Shown: one piece after another, positions 1-6,539 of the stretch
How positions within the stretch are numbered: position 1 is the stretch's first letter
How the letters are laid out: every line of letters starts with the position of its first letter
IMG/VR virus record: IMGVR_UViG_3300046777_000789
Coordinates: 1 to 42,632 of that record
DNA length: 42,632 nt
DNA from: a virus
Strand: one strand, 5' to 3'
Made by a program: the position numbers and the translations under genes
Notes under the pieces: generated by a model
Database searches by the model: none
Told to the model about the DNA's origin: nothing
The model's input: the letters and a program-made list of their open reading frames with translations, nothing else

Positions 1-73
1 GGTCTTTGGCTCTGACCGGCGTGGCTTTCTCCAGCGCCTCCAGCGCCAGCTTCATTGCTTCACGTTCATTCAT
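1..73 (-). CDS. EPVAW/WVGLT family protein, N-terminal part, cut by window edge
   Basis: An open frame begins with ATG at 73 (ATGA overlap with the stop of the upstream gene) and runs off the left end. The visible 24 residues contain AMKLALEALE, the opening block of a paralogous family found repeatedly in this window. Only the N-terminus is present. If the molecule is circular, its C-terminal half could be the partial gene at the right edge, but the two ends do not join in frame directly. Function of the family is unknown. Confidence 0.7.
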   Translation of the reverse strand, partial: MNEREAMKLALEALEKATPVRAKD

Positions 74-219
74 GATTGCTCCTTAATGCCGTGCGCGGCT
101 TTGATTGGTTTGTAGTTTGTTGGCGGCTTTGCAACCCGCGCAACACAACTCATACAGCGCAGGACACGCTCAACAGTGTTTTCATGGGACGCGTTGCAGC
201 TCTTGCAGTAGTTTTTCAT
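70..219 (-). CDS. 49-aa cysteine-rich mini-protein (copy 1)
   Basis: A 49-residue ORF with ATG at 219 and TGA overlapping the next ATG (ATGA coupling). It holds C5, C8, C22 and C25 as two CxxC knuckles (YCKSC and CMSC), the spacing of a small zinc ribbon. It is nearly identical to the gene at 41284-41433 apart from the last three residues, so both copies arose by a recent duplication. A zinc-binding role is inferred from the cysteines only; no specific function is recognised. Confidence 0.7.
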   Translation of the reverse strand: MKNYCKSCNASHENTVERVLRCMSCVARVAKPPTNYKPIKAAHGIKEQS

Positions 220-378
220 GCTTCGTCCTTACTCTTTTCGGTGCATGTCAGCGAGTTTGTCAATGCCCTCACCCGTCAGCCCCTGCCACGACTTGCTTGC
301 TGGTGGGGATGTGTGAAGTAGCGTTCCTTTTGCTGGCACAGTTTCCAAACGACATTTTTCCGCTATGTCTTGATATGC
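87..378. repeat. Long direct repeat, left copy
   Basis: About 292 bp that match 41301-41592 at a constant offset of 41214 with only about five differences seen by eye. It covers most of the 49-aa Cys-rich gene and the shared C-terminal end of the neighbouring EPVAW-family gene. Similarity stops abruptly at about 379. Confidence 0.9.
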
Positions 379-888
379 CACCGGCTCCTGCACGGGTGCT
401 GTGGGTGGGGTGGTGTAGAGGGGATGAGAGTGATACGCGGTAGGCGTTTCTGACCATGAGTGTGTATCGCCTTGGCCTCCTCTGTTGCGCGTTACTGCTG
501 CGCTTTGAAGGTTGGCGTAGTTCACCCACGCCACCGGCTCCTGCTTCTCAGTTTCTTCAATCGCGGTGCGGAGTGCTTCCGTCCTGCGGTACAGAGATTC
601 AAGAGGCTCGTTCATCACGCCAGCTTTTGGGATTGGAGCTGTCAATGCCTCTTCCCACCGCTTGGCTACACCACGAACTGCATCGTCATGTCCTTTCCAG
701 TATTCGGCCGAATAAAATTCGGCGTCCTCAAGTTGCTCGATGGCGGTGCGGAGGGATGTGATGGCTTGTCGTGTCGCTGAATCTATTTCTCGTGACCCAG
801 TAAACCCAAGCGTGTTTTCCAACGCCTCCAGCGCCTGCTTTATTGCCGCCAACGGCGATACAACATTCTGTTGTGCTTCTATGCTCAT
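229..888 (-). CDS. EPVAW/WVGLT family modular protein
   Basis: A 219-residue protein starting MSIEAQQN at an ATG preceded by AGGAA. Modules in order: an IKQALEALE block near residue 17, an AITSLRTAIEQ block, a second TALRTAIEETEKQEPVAW block, HPLYTTPP, another EPVAY block, and a C-terminal segment ending LADMHRKE that is shared almost exactly with the protein at 41443-41754. It therefore looks like a chimera of family modules. No catalytic motif or membrane segment is visible. Function unknown; the family is, to my knowledge, typical of accessory regions of Burkholderiales phages. Confidence 0.75.
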   Translation of the reverse strand: MSIEAQQNVVSPLAAIKQALEALENTLGFTGSREIDSATRQAITSLRTAIEQLEDAEFYSAEYWKGHDDAVRGVAKRWEEALTAPIPKAGVMNEPLESLYRRTEALRTAIEETEKQEPVAWVNYANLQSAAVTRNRGGQGDTHSWSETPTAYHSHPLYTTPPTAPVQEPVAYQDIAEKCRLETVPAKGTLLHTSPPASKSWQGLTGEGIDKLADMHRKE

Positions 889-896
889 TTCATTTC

Positions 897-1127
897 CTAT
901 ACATGGTCATCAATCAATCTCTGAACTCCTGCTTGGACATCTCCATCTCCAAGTTCTTCTAAGTTCATTCGCTTTATCCTATTCATCTTTACGACTATTG
1001 TCAAGCGGTCTAATTGTTTTTTTCTGCCAGCTCCCTCCCTCTTACCGCCCCATCCCTTGTAGTCGCCTCTTTTCTTCTTCTGATCTTTGATCTGATCTTT
1101 GATCCATTGAGGTAAGGTTTCACTCAT
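897..1127 (-). CDS. Small basic protein with GAGRK motif and RHH-like C-terminus
   Basis: A 76-residue basic protein. It carries GGKREGAGRKK around residues 27-37, a motif seen in many small phage DNA-binding proteins. This is followed by a strand (LTIVVKM) and helices ending GVQRLIDDHV, a pattern that fits a ribbon-helix-helix fold. Its start overlaps the end of rusA by four bases, so it is translationally coupled. A DNA-binding or regulatory role is inferred, not shown. Confidence 0.7.
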   Translation of the reverse strand: MSETLPQWIKDQIKDQKKKRGDYKGWGGKREGAGRKKQLDRLTIVVKMNRIKRMNLEELGDGDVQAGVQRLIDDHV

Positions 1128-1552
1128 CGTAGATCCTCTTTAAGCAATACCTCCACTCCAGGTTCGGTCGCATAGACCTTTGTCATGTGAACATTGGTTA
1201 CTTGATTGTCGTCTTTGTAAACAGTGCCGTTTAGACCATCCATGACGGATTTCAGGATATTGTCGATATCTGGCTTCTTAGAAGGCCTCTCCAAGCCACT
1301 TAAACAGGCTTCTGCGCGCTTTTTGGAGTAGGACTTAGGAATGGGTAGCTTGATGTACAAATAGAGGCTTATGGGAGTTTCCAGGATGTCTGTGTCTCCA
1401 AAGACTTCTTTGGCAGATTGTTTGACCAAGGCTTCATAAGTCTGGGTTTTTTTGTCCGTGTAAGTTGAGACAAAGCTTCCAAACTTTCTGAATCTTGGAC
1501 GCCCTTTGCCATGAGGTTCTCCAGGGATCTCAAACATCATCTGGAAAGTCAT
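1124..1552 (-). CDS. rusA: RusA-family Holliday junction resolvase
   Basis: A 142-residue protein that fits the RusA endodeoxyribonuclease family in length and motifs. There is an N-terminal IPGEPHGKGRPR segment (residues 9-20), and the acidic active-site set KKPDIDN (D95, D97), K101 and D114/D115 in VYKDDNQV. RusA dimers cut four-way DNA junctions symmetrically, which helps resolve recombination and replication intermediates before packaging. It sits in the leftward early operon with ATGA overlaps on both sides, next to a probable DNA-binding protein. It would complement the annealing protein encoded at 5583-6209. Confidence 0.92.
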   Translation of the reverse strand: MTFQMMFEIPGEPHGKGRPRFRKFGSFVSTYTDKKTQTYEALVKQSAKEVFGDTDILETPISLYLYIKLPIPKSYSKKRAEACLSGLERPSKKPDIDNILKSVMDGLNGTVYKDDNQVTNVHMTKVYATEPGVEVLLKEDLR

Positions 1553-1728
1553 AGTTCCCTCACATAGACTGCTATTGATGCTGCTGTGTCTCCTGGCATC
1601 TTTGCGATTAGGATTGAGATGTTTTTTCTTTCGTAAGCGCGAATCATTTTTGCAAACTCTTGAAGATCTTCAAGATAAGCCTGAATGCCGCATTCAGTCG
1701 CAAAGTCAACCAACAATTCTTCATCCAT
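1549..1728 (-). CDS. Hypothetical 59-aa protein
   Basis: A 59-residue ORF with ATG at 1728 behind a good GGAGATTGA ribosome site, and a stop that overlaps the rusA start (ATGA). It is acidic at the N-terminus (MDEELLVDF) and mostly helical, with EDLQEFAKMIRAYERK in the middle. No family recognised. The coupling and the ribosome site support it as real. Confidence 0.7.
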   Translation of the reverse strand: MDEELLVDFATECGIQAYLEDLQEFAKMIRAYERKNISILIAKMPGDTAASIAVYVREL

Positions 1729-1729
1729 T

Positions 1730-1834
1730 TCAATCTCCTTTGTAAGTTATCAGTAAGACGAACAAGGTAAAAGCCATGCCTACCAATGCAATTAGGCTTA
1801 ACAGGGTTATCAGTCCTTCTGTTGATTCAGACAT
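1730..1834 (-). CDS. Small single-span membrane peptide
   Basis: A 34-residue ORF with ATG at 1834 behind GAGGAGATGAA. Residues 8-30 (GLITLLSLIALVGMAFTLFVLL and following) form one hydrophobic helix with a short charged C-terminus. It overlaps the end of the upstream gene by 25 bases. A small inner-membrane peptide of unknown role; confidence is moderate because of its length. Confidence 0.55.
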   Translation of the reverse strand: MSESTEGLITLLSLIALVGMAFTLFVLLITYKGD

Positions 1835-1947
1835 TTCATCTCCTCAATCAATGCTTGTGCAATACCAGTGAATAAGTTGGAAGGGTCTTTCTCAAGTTCC
1901 TTCGCTCGATACCACGAGTGAGCCTTGGCTCCAGGTATCTTTGCCAT
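1810..1947 (-). CDS. Hypothetical 45-aa protein, start uncertain
   Basis: The reading frame is open from a TTG at 2052, but the part that looks like protein begins at MAKIPGAKAHSWYRAKELE (ATG at 1947). That segment, with a following LFTGIAQALIEEM, resembles short phage proteins of the 'W/RAKELE...L..I' type. The ATG has a weak ribosome site. The frame overlaps the neighbouring MNLEQ gene by 56 bases, so it could also be its C-terminal continuation after a frameshift. Function unknown. Confidence 0.45.
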   Translation of the reverse strand: MAKIPGAKAHSWYRAKELEKDPSNLFTGIAQALIEEMKCLNQQKD

Positions 1948-2080
1948 CCAGACCAAGTGGTTCAGGTTCGTTTTGTAAATCTCCTGTGATGAAAAGGGCT
2001 CTTGAGATGGTGAGCAAGGAGTAGACACTACTTCCCTCTTTGTGTTGGTCAAGGATTCGATTTGCTTGCTCTAGATTCAT
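1892..2080 (-). CDS. Hypothetical 62-aa protein beginning MNLEQANRILDQHKEG
   Basis: A 62-residue ORF from ATG at 2080. The first 35 residues (MNLEQANRIL, then a turn and ISRALFITGDL) look like a recognisable phage early-gene pattern. The last 25 residues are low in conserved features and lie opposite another open frame. It overlaps the end of the gene upstream by 32 bases. No function is known. The C-terminus may be altered by a frameshift. Confidence 0.5.
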   Translation of the reverse strand: MNLEQANRILDQHKEGSSVYSLLTISRALFITGDLQNEPEPLGLDGKDTWSQGSLVVSSEGT

Positions 2081-2288
2081 GTTTTTTATTCCATTGAACG
2101 GTTGTTTTCTCAAGTTGCTTGACAGCTTGTACAAGCTCTTTAAGCGCTTCCAATGTCATAAACATCTCTGAAGTACCTTGCTCAATGGTGTACAAAGGAG
2201 GTTTGTCAGAAGTGCTGTTGATGTCCACACGAACATAAACTTGCTCAAAAGGTTCGTTAGTCACCATAAGTTCAAAGGGTTGAATCAT
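2049..2288 (-). CDS. Hypothetical 79-aa protein
   Basis: The frame is open from 2309, but ATG at 2288 is chosen: it follows AAAGGAAAAAC and overlaps the upstream stop as ACATGA. The 79-residue product begins MIQPFELMVTNEP, has a strand-rich first half, and ends with a helix (LEALKELVQAVKQLEK) and a basic tail. No family recognised. Confidence 0.65.
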   Translation of the reverse strand: MIQPFELMVTNEPFEQVYVRVDINSTSDKPPLYTIEQGTSEMFMTLEALKELVQAVKQLEKTTVQWNKKHESRASKSNP

Positions 2289-2503
2289 GTGTTTTTCCTT
2301 TTCAAACATTGTTCAATCGCTCTAGCAAAGTCATCAAAACCACCACCTTCTTGAGTGTCATCAAAGGCAATGTCTATGTCTTGTTGAGTCAAACCAATCC
2401 ATTCACGTTGTTCTGCAAGTTTTAGTTGCTGATCGTGAATCACACCCCATAGTTTTGTTATCTCTGCCAATAAATGATCTACTGGCTCAATTTCATCGCT
2501 CAT
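2285..2503 (-). CDS. WVGLT-family protein, short form
   Basis: A 72-residue protein that carries only the C-terminal module of the window's modular family: REWIGLTQQDID around residues 33-44, then FARAIEQCLKRKNT at the end. This matches the end of the gene at 41024-41287 (IRAIEAKLKEKNT). The codons are more AT-rich than in the right-arm copies, suggesting an older resident member. It is coupled to both neighbours by ATGA overlaps. Function unknown. Confidence 0.7.
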   Translation of the reverse strand: MSDEIEPVDHLLAEITKLWGVIHDQQLKLAEQREWIGLTQQDIDIAFDDTQEGGGFDDFARAIEQCLKRKNT

Positions 2504-2808
2504 TCAAATTCCTTAAGAAGTTTTTGACAAGCACTTATTTCATTAATTAATTGTTCTTTTGTAAGCATTTTTAGATCTCTTGTTTTTTGTTCAATCGGCT
2601 CAGTAGCACCAAGTGCTTTTGCCATTTCAATCGCCGCCGAATGAGTTCCAGCATTGCTTGTGTAAGCATAGTCATAGCCAAAAGAACAATACTGAAATTC
2701 ATGGCATCCTTGATGTTGCATCATCACATGACGCCCACCAAATAGATCGTTTTCAATCCAAATTTTTGTTGGAAGAATTTCCACGATGGTTGCTTTTTCA
2801 ATGTTCAT
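2500..2808 (-). CDS. Hypothetical 102-aa protein
   Basis: A 102-residue protein. The N-terminal half is strand-rich with an aromatic/His patch (GGRHVMMQHQGCHEFQY); the C-terminal half is helical (LTKEQLINEISACQKLLKEFE). Four-base overlaps link it to both the DUF1376 gene and the WVGLT gene. No family is recognised and no membrane segment is seen. Confidence 0.6.
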   Translation of the reverse strand: MNIEKATIVEILPTKIWIENDLFGGRHVMMQHQGCHEFQYCSFGYDYAYTSNAGTHSAAIEMAKALGATEPIEQKTRDLKMLTKEQLINEISACQKLLKEFE

Positions 2809-3533
2809 GCTGATTTCCTTAGTGCTGCCATGCGAGCCAACATCTCCAAAGAAGGAGGCTTGGTCTTCTCACGGTCTTGGTCTAGTTTGACCAGGGCTGG
2901 GTCACGTTCGGTGCTACCAGGGACTGTAGTTCGGATGATGTCGGCAGGGCTCTGTTTGCCAGCAACCCATTCAGCCTTGAACGATTGCCAACCACGAACT
3001 ACACATTCTTTGATTACGTCATTCAAGGACATCTTGGCGATCTTGGCCTCACTACGCAATCCATCAATCACGCGCTCAGTGATCGGTGCTTTGCGCTTCT
3101 TACGAAACTCAACGTAATCTTTCCAAACAAGATCATCAACACCGTCAGGTGTATCTATATGGTTTATGGTTCTTGGTTTATGGTTATTGGTTGCTATTGG
3201 GGTAGCATTAGGGGGGCTATCGCCTCCCTTTAGCCACCTTTTAGCCGCCCCACGTTTACCATCTTCTGCAAACTTCCTGAACTTGGCTATTTCAGCGTCT
3301 GCACGAGGATGTGTGTAACCACTTTCTGTTGACACAAAGAACTCGTTTAGGACCGTCAAAACTTCTTGCTCATACTCTCTCATGCCTATTTGACGAGCAA
3401 CATCACGCTGCTTGATCGGCAACTCATGAAGATAGTAATGGTCCAGAAGACGCCTGAACGCAAGGTCTTCCATCAACGAAAGATGATGGGTATGGGACTT
3501 ATAGTCCCCAATGTGGAAATGATAAAAGTGCAT
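2805..3533 (-). CDS. DUF1376-domain replication protein
   Basis: ATG at 3533 is chosen over the upstream frame start because it follows a GAGG site and begins the domain (MHFYHFHIGDYKSHT). The 242-residue protein has an N-terminal DUF1376 (YdaU-like) domain with LMEDLAFRRLLDHYYL. A low-complexity linker follows, then a C-terminal helical region (ITERVIDGLRSEA ... GWQSFKAEWV) as in phage replisome organisers. DUF1376 proteins commonly sit where lambda O-type initiators are expected, so it probably helps load the host replication machine. There is no helicase or primase gene next to it. Confidence 0.8.
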   Translation of the reverse strand: MHFYHFHIGDYKSHTHHLSLMEDLAFRRLLDHYYLHELPIKQRDVARQIGMREYEQEVLTVLNEFFVSTESGYTHPRADAEIAKFRKFAEDGKRGAAKRWLKGGDSPPNATPIATNNHKPRTINHIDTPDGVDDLVWKDYVEFRKKRKAPITERVIDGLRSEAKIAKMSLNDVIKECVVRGWQSFKAEWVAGKQSPADIIRTTVPGSTERDPALVKLDQDREKTKPPSLEMLARMAALRKSA

Positions 3534-3592
3534 GGCACATCCTCGCAAAGCCTCCTGAATGGAACCCACGGCAGACGGGAGGTACGCTTTTC

Positions 3593-3614
3593 GGAAGGGT
3601 AGCTACTCCCTTCC
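3593..3614 (-). promoter_or_regulatory. Perfect 7-bp stem-loop between the Cro-like gene and the replication gene
   Basis: GGAAGGG pairs with CCCTTCC around an 8-nt loop in the leftward transcript. No run of U follows, so it is not a simple intrinsic terminator. It could be an attenuator or an RNA-processing or stabilising element in the 100-base gap between the regulator and the DUF1376 gene. Confidence 0.5.
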
Positions 3615-3636
3615 TAGCCGGGTTTCCAAAACTATA

Positions 3637-3810
3637 TCACTGCTGAGTTTCGTTGGCAAACCATTGAGGCCGCTTCTCACGCAGTTGGTACAAACGAAGA
3701 GGAGGAATCTTCCCTTTCTCTTTCCATTTGTAAGCACTCGGAGGAGATAGATCCAGGATCTTGGCAATCTCGTACAGAGTGGTGAACTCCATCAGTTTTT
3801 CTAAAGTCAT
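3637..3810 (-). CDS. Cro/YdaS-like transcriptional regulator
   Basis: A 57-residue protein from ATG at 3810 (AAAGGA about seven bases upstream). Residues 10-35 form a helix-turn-helix (TLYEIAKILDLSPPSAYKW), followed by KIPPLRLYQLREKRPQWF, the layout of Cro- and YdaS-type regulators. It is the first gene of the leftward operon, divergent from the rightward early operon, the classical place for a Cro switch. No CI-like partner was found, so it may simply time early transcription. Confidence 0.8.
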   Translation of the reverse strand: MTLEKLMEFTTLYEIAKILDLSPPSAYKWKEKGKIPPLRLYQLREKRPQWFANETQQ

Positions 3811-3831
3811 AGCATTATCCTTTCCATGACT

Positions 3832-3860
3832 ATCATACACGCTAATCTCTTTGATGCCAA
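3832..3860 (-). promoter_or_regulatory. Leftward early promoter
   Basis: On the minus strand a -35 box TTGGCA (3855-3860) and a -10 box TATGAT (3832-3837) are separated by exactly 17 bp; each differs from the sigma70 consensus at one base. Transcription would start near 3825, just ahead of the Cro-like gene. This is the best promoter for the whole leftward operon. Confidence 0.75.
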
Positions 3861-3961
3861 TAACCCTTCAATCGACTCAGGTTTATTATCCCATAGTTGA
3901 CTAGGTTGTCGAGAAGGATAACAATCCACTCGCTCCATCACGGAGTTTGAAAGGAAACAAA
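3861..3961 (+). promoter_or_regulatory. Divergent control region with candidate rightward promoter
   Basis: The stretch contains TTGACT (3897-3902), followed 16-17 bp later by a weak -10 (TAACAA/AACAAT, 3919-3925), pointing toward the rightward operon. An inverted pair TCGAC (3872-3876) and GTCGA (3908-3912) flanks it and could be an operator for the Cro-like protein. AAGGAAAC just before 3962 is the ribosome site of the first rightward gene. Confidence 0.45.
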
Positions 3962-4168
3962 ATGGGAATGAGAAAGACAGACATGACTCCAGAGCAGCAG
4001 ATCAGCTATCTGGAAGGACGACTCAGAAGTGCCAAGTATCAGCTTGAGTCTTGCAAAGACCGTCTTGGCAACGAATGGACTGAGGACGATCAAGATAGCC
4101 TAGATTGGATCATCAGCTATCTAGATGTTGGCTATGCAGCCCTGATGCCTTTCAAGGAGGTCGCATGA
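3962..4168 (+). CDS. Hypothetical 68-aa protein
   Basis: First gene of the rightward operon. ATG at 3962 follows AAGGAAACAA and is preferred to the in-frame ATG at 3947. The product is helical and charged (MTPEQQISYLEGRLRSAKY), probably a short coiled coil, and ends in an acidic stretch and a hydrophobic helix. It overlaps the next gene by four bases. Function unknown. Confidence 0.65.
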   Translation: MGMRKTDMTPEQQISYLEGRLRSAKYQLESCKDRLGNEWTEDDQDSLDWIISYLDVGYAALMPFKEVA

Positions 4169-4377
4169 AGCTACCAACACCTGCTGAACTACAACAGTTC
4201 ATTGACTACATCGACAAATCCAACAATGACTACATCCATATTGCTGTTCGTCAAATTGGACACAATGACAAGCTCTTTGATGATGCCAAAGAAAACACAG
4301 GAAATCTAGCCAAGATTGCTGGTTGTATGATGTATATGAAGAAATGTCTGGAGGAACAAAATGAAATGGTGGACTGA
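4165..4377 (+). CDS. Hypothetical 70-aa protein
   Basis: A 70-residue product from ATG at 4165 (ATGA coupling; AAGGAGG lies just upstream). It is rich in Asn and Asp and mainly helical (AELQQFIDYIDKSNNDYIHIA, cut here). No family recognised. Its end overlaps the next gene by 17 bases. Confidence 0.65.
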   Translation: MKLPTPAELQQFIDYIDKSNNDYIHIAVRQIGHNDKLFDDAKENTGNLAKIAGCMMYMKKCLEEQNEMVD

Positions 4378-4570
4378 TCTCTTTTCTGGTCACTCTTATA
4401 CAAATACTGACAGCTCTATCCAGCGTGATGATGGCAAGATGTTCTACAAAACTGGTGACTCATACTTTGATGACCAAGGCCACATCATTCAAAAGGTTGG
4501 CGATTCCATGATGAACACCAGCACTGGAGTCCATAGTTTCTGGGGCGACCCGTTTGGAGATGAACAATGA
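4361..4570 (+). CDS. Hypothetical 69-aa protein
   Basis: A 69-residue product starting MKWWTDLFSGHSY, with ATG at 4361 behind GGAGGAACAAA. It is polar and aromatic with short strands (DDQGHIIQKVGDSMMN), like a small surface-exposed beta protein. It has a 4-base overlap with the following gene. No function recognised. Confidence 0.65.
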   Translation: MKWWTDLFSGHSYTNTDSSIQRDDGKMFYKTGDSYFDDQGHIIQKVGDSMMNTSTGVHSFWGDPFGDEQ

Positions 4571-4785
4571 CTAGAGATGAAGTTATGCAATTGGCATCCG
4601 ATAAAGGGCTTGTCGTTAAACCATGTGCAATGGAAAGTTTGATTGGAATCCGCGCATATCAATCAGACAGCAATGAAGCTATGCGAATGGGAAGCAATGG
4701 AGCTTTTTATACCCGTGGCGATGATGGATGGATGTATCAGATAGGCACAGTTGAAGATGTTGAAAACTATGTGAAAACACTATGA
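4567..4785 (+). CDS. Hypothetical 72-aa protein
   Basis: A 72-residue product with an N-terminal helix (TRDEVMQLASDKGL), then strands and GDDGWMYQIGTVEDVENYV. Coupled by ATGA at both ends. No family recognised; probably one of the phage's small early host-interaction proteins, inferred from position only. Confidence 0.65.
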   Translation: MTRDEVMQLASDKGLVVKPCAMESLIGIRAYQSDSNEAMRMGSNGAFYTRGDDGWMYQIGTVEDVENYVKTL

Positions 4786-4952
4786 AATCCTCACACTTCA
4801 AAACACCCAGAACAATGAATGAAGGCGAATGGCATTCCTGGGGACAAGCAATCTTCATCGATGAAGAACACTACAGCAAAATGGATCGAGCTGTAATTTT
4901 GGTGTCAGTTTGGGCGTTTATAGTCTTAACTCTGATCTACATTGCATCATGA
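4782..4952 (+). CDS. Small C-terminally membrane-anchored protein
   Basis: A 56-residue ORF (ATG at 4782 overlapping the previous stop). The first 35 residues are soluble and charged; residues 36-55 (RAVILVSVWAFIVLTLIYIA) make one transmembrane helix. The stop overlaps the next ATG as ATGA. Role unknown. Confidence 0.65.
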   Translation: MKSSHFKTPRTMNEGEWHSWGQAIFIDEEHYSKMDRAVILVSVWAFIVLTLIYIAS

Positions 4953-5215
4953 GCCAACAACAGTTTTTTGAAACAGTTCAACGTCAAGAAGAGTGGGAGA
5001 ACGAGATGAAGTTGAAGACATTTGCACAACAAGTGCGTGAAGAGTTTATGGAGTCATCACAACAGTATTGCCTGTACTGTCTAACGCCTAAAGATGACAA
5101 GTTTCATTGCTGCAAAGAGAACCATTTTGGCGAGTTCAAATATATGAGCGATGAAGACCAGAAGTTCCTGATTCAAGAAGCAATTGATGGATATGAGACA
5201 TGGAGTAAACAATGA
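4949..5215 (+). CDS. Hypothetical protein with Cys/His cluster
   Basis: ATG at 4949 (ATGA coupling) is preferred over an upstream in-frame ATG at 4910, which lies inside the membrane-protein gene. The 88-residue protein has a charged helical N-terminus and a cluster CLYCLTPKDDKFHCCKENH that could bind one zinc ion, then an acidic helix. No family recognised. Confidence 0.65.
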   Translation: MSQQQFFETVQRQEEWENEMKLKTFAQQVREEFMESSQQYCLYCLTPKDDKFHCCKENHFGEFKYMSDEDQKFLIQEAIDGYETWSKQ

Positions 5216-5586
5216 AAGCATATAACAACTTCTTGAACATGCTACAGACTCTTCCAAGTCCTAAGCATTTCACTGATCAACCACAAGGGGCTGAGATGGC
5301 AGCAAAAAGTCCATTCATTATTGTCAAAGGTATGCAACCTTGTCTAACAAGAGGATTTGACAAACTTCGAGGAAAGAAAGGAGTAGAGGTCAAGACGGTT
5401 AGAACTCTGGCTGGCGAAGTAATGGAAAGGAAAATGAAGATCGTATTTGTCCAGCAGTATGATCCTGTAGATCGTATCTATGAGGACTTTGGAGAATTCT
5501 GGGCAGACATTGATACTGGAACGTTGTATAGACCGTTTGATGGCGTTTGCATGTCAAGCACAATGATTTGGATGGAGTTGGAATGA
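5212..5586 (+). CDS. Hypothetical 124-aa protein
   Basis: A 124-residue product just upstream of the annealing-protein gene and coupled to it (5583-5586). The middle is basic (KLRGKKGVEVKTVR) and the C-terminal half is strand-rich and aromatic (YEDFGEFWADIDTGTLY). The position hints at a recombination-linked role, but no family is recognised. Confidence 0.65.
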   Translation: MKAYNNFLNMLQTLPSPKHFTDQPQGAEMAAKSPFIIVKGMQPCLTRGFDKLRGKKGVEVKTVRTLAGEVMERKMKIVFVQQYDPVDRIYEDFGEFWADIDTGTLYRPFDGVCMSSTMIWMELE

Positions 5587-6209
5587 GCATTGAAAAGTTA
5601 TTGAAGACCAACGTTAATGAGCACGTTGAAAAGAAAAACAATCTTTCTTATCTTTCGTGGGCATGGGCATGGGCAGAAGCATTAAAAGCAGATCCAGCAG
5701 CATCTTTCAAAGTAGAGATGTTTGACAATAAACCCTTCATTGACATCAATGGAACTGCAATGGTATTTGTCACAGTCACTGTGTTTGGCAAACCAATGAC
5801 TTGTCAATTGCCTGTGATGGACTATCGCAACAAGGCAATTCCTAAGCCAGATGCTTTTGCAGTCAATACAGCCATCATGCGTTGCATGACCAAAGCACTT
5901 TCATTGCATGGTTTGGGACTTTATATTTATGCTGGAGAAGACATTCCAGAAGAAGGAGATGTTCGCCGCAAAGGGGACGCCCCCATCATTACACCCAAAG
6001 GCAGCACAGGAGAAGATCTGCCTGACGAGGAAAAAGAGTTCCTAAGTGAGATGGCAGCATCTTGCGAGGAATTGGTTAACAAAGGACAAGCTGTTGACGC
6101 CTATCAATTGGTTCAATCGGCTGCTCTGGAGTCTGACCAACAAGTGTGGCTGTGGAGTTTGCTGACAGCATCTACACGAGCCGCAATCAAGAAAGCAAAA
6201 GGAAACTGA
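5583..6209 (+). CDS. Sak3-like (DUF1071) single-strand annealing protein
   Basis: A 208-residue protein from ATG at 5583. Residues 21-32 (LSYLSWAWAWAE), then LKADP, are the signature of the DUF1071/Sak3 annealing family. Next come conserved core strands (VFVTVTVFGKPMTCQLPVMD) and a helix region DAFAVNTAIMRCMTKALSLHGLG (first 20 only are core). Such proteins form rings on ssDNA and pair complementary strands in phage recombination. The C-terminal 70 residues are acidic and divergent. It lies directly upstream of an SSB-like gene, its expected partner. Confidence 0.85.
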   Translation: MSIEKLLKTNVNEHVEKKNNLSYLSWAWAWAEALKADPAASFKVEMFDNKPFIDINGTAMVFVTVTVFGKPMTCQLPVMDYRNKAIPKPDAFAVNTAIMRCMTKALSLHGLGLYIYAGEDIPEEGDVRRKGDAPIITPKGSTGEDLPDEEKEFLSEMAASCEELVNKGQAVDAYQLVQSAALESDQQVWLWSLLTASTRAAIKKAKGN

Positions 6210-6210
6210 G

Positions 6211-6528
6211 ATGAAAGTAGATCTTGAAGTAAAAATTGAGTGGAAAGACGGCAAGTACCCGTCATTCAATGTGATGCTGTTGACAGGGCCTGATAAAGAT
6301 CCGTTCATGACCATTCGAGGATGCAAGATCATCCAAGGTCAAAAAGGAGAGTTTGTTAGCTACCCCGCCCGTAAACAAGAAGACGGTAAGTATTTCAACT
6401 ACGTCTATTGTGCAGATGTGTTTAACAGGATTGTGCTTGAGAAAGCCAATGCTGCCAAACCTGCGGAGTCAAAGCCTTCTAAAAGTGGATCTGGTTTTGA
6501 TGACATGGACTCGGATGTCCCTTTTTGA
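6211..6528 (+). CDS. SpoVG/SSB-like ssDNA-binding protein with acidic tail
   Basis: A 105-residue protein. The segment DPFMTIRGCKIIQGQKGEF ... SYPARKQEDGKYFNY resembles the compact SpoVG-type nucleic-acid-binding fold. A low-complexity linker (AAKPAESKPSKSGSG) follows, then a tail DDMDSDVPF like the protein-docking tip of bacterial SSB. I infer that it coats ssDNA and recruits partners for the annealing protein. A true OB-fold SSB motif is not obvious, so the SpoVG likeness is the better guess. Confidence 0.65.
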   Translation: MKVDLEVKIEWKDGKYPSFNVMLLTGPDKDPFMTIRGCKIIQGQKGEFVSYPARKQEDGKYFNYVYCADVFNRIVLEKANAAKPAESKPSKSGSGFDDMDSDVPF

Positions 6529-6539
6529 GGAGTAATAGC

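Noticed and set aside
229-529. 86-aa minus-strand and 112-aa plus-strand open frames near the left edge
   Set aside because: Shadows of the GC-rich family gene at 229-888; the same shadows recur over the duplicated copy at 41.3-41.6 kb.
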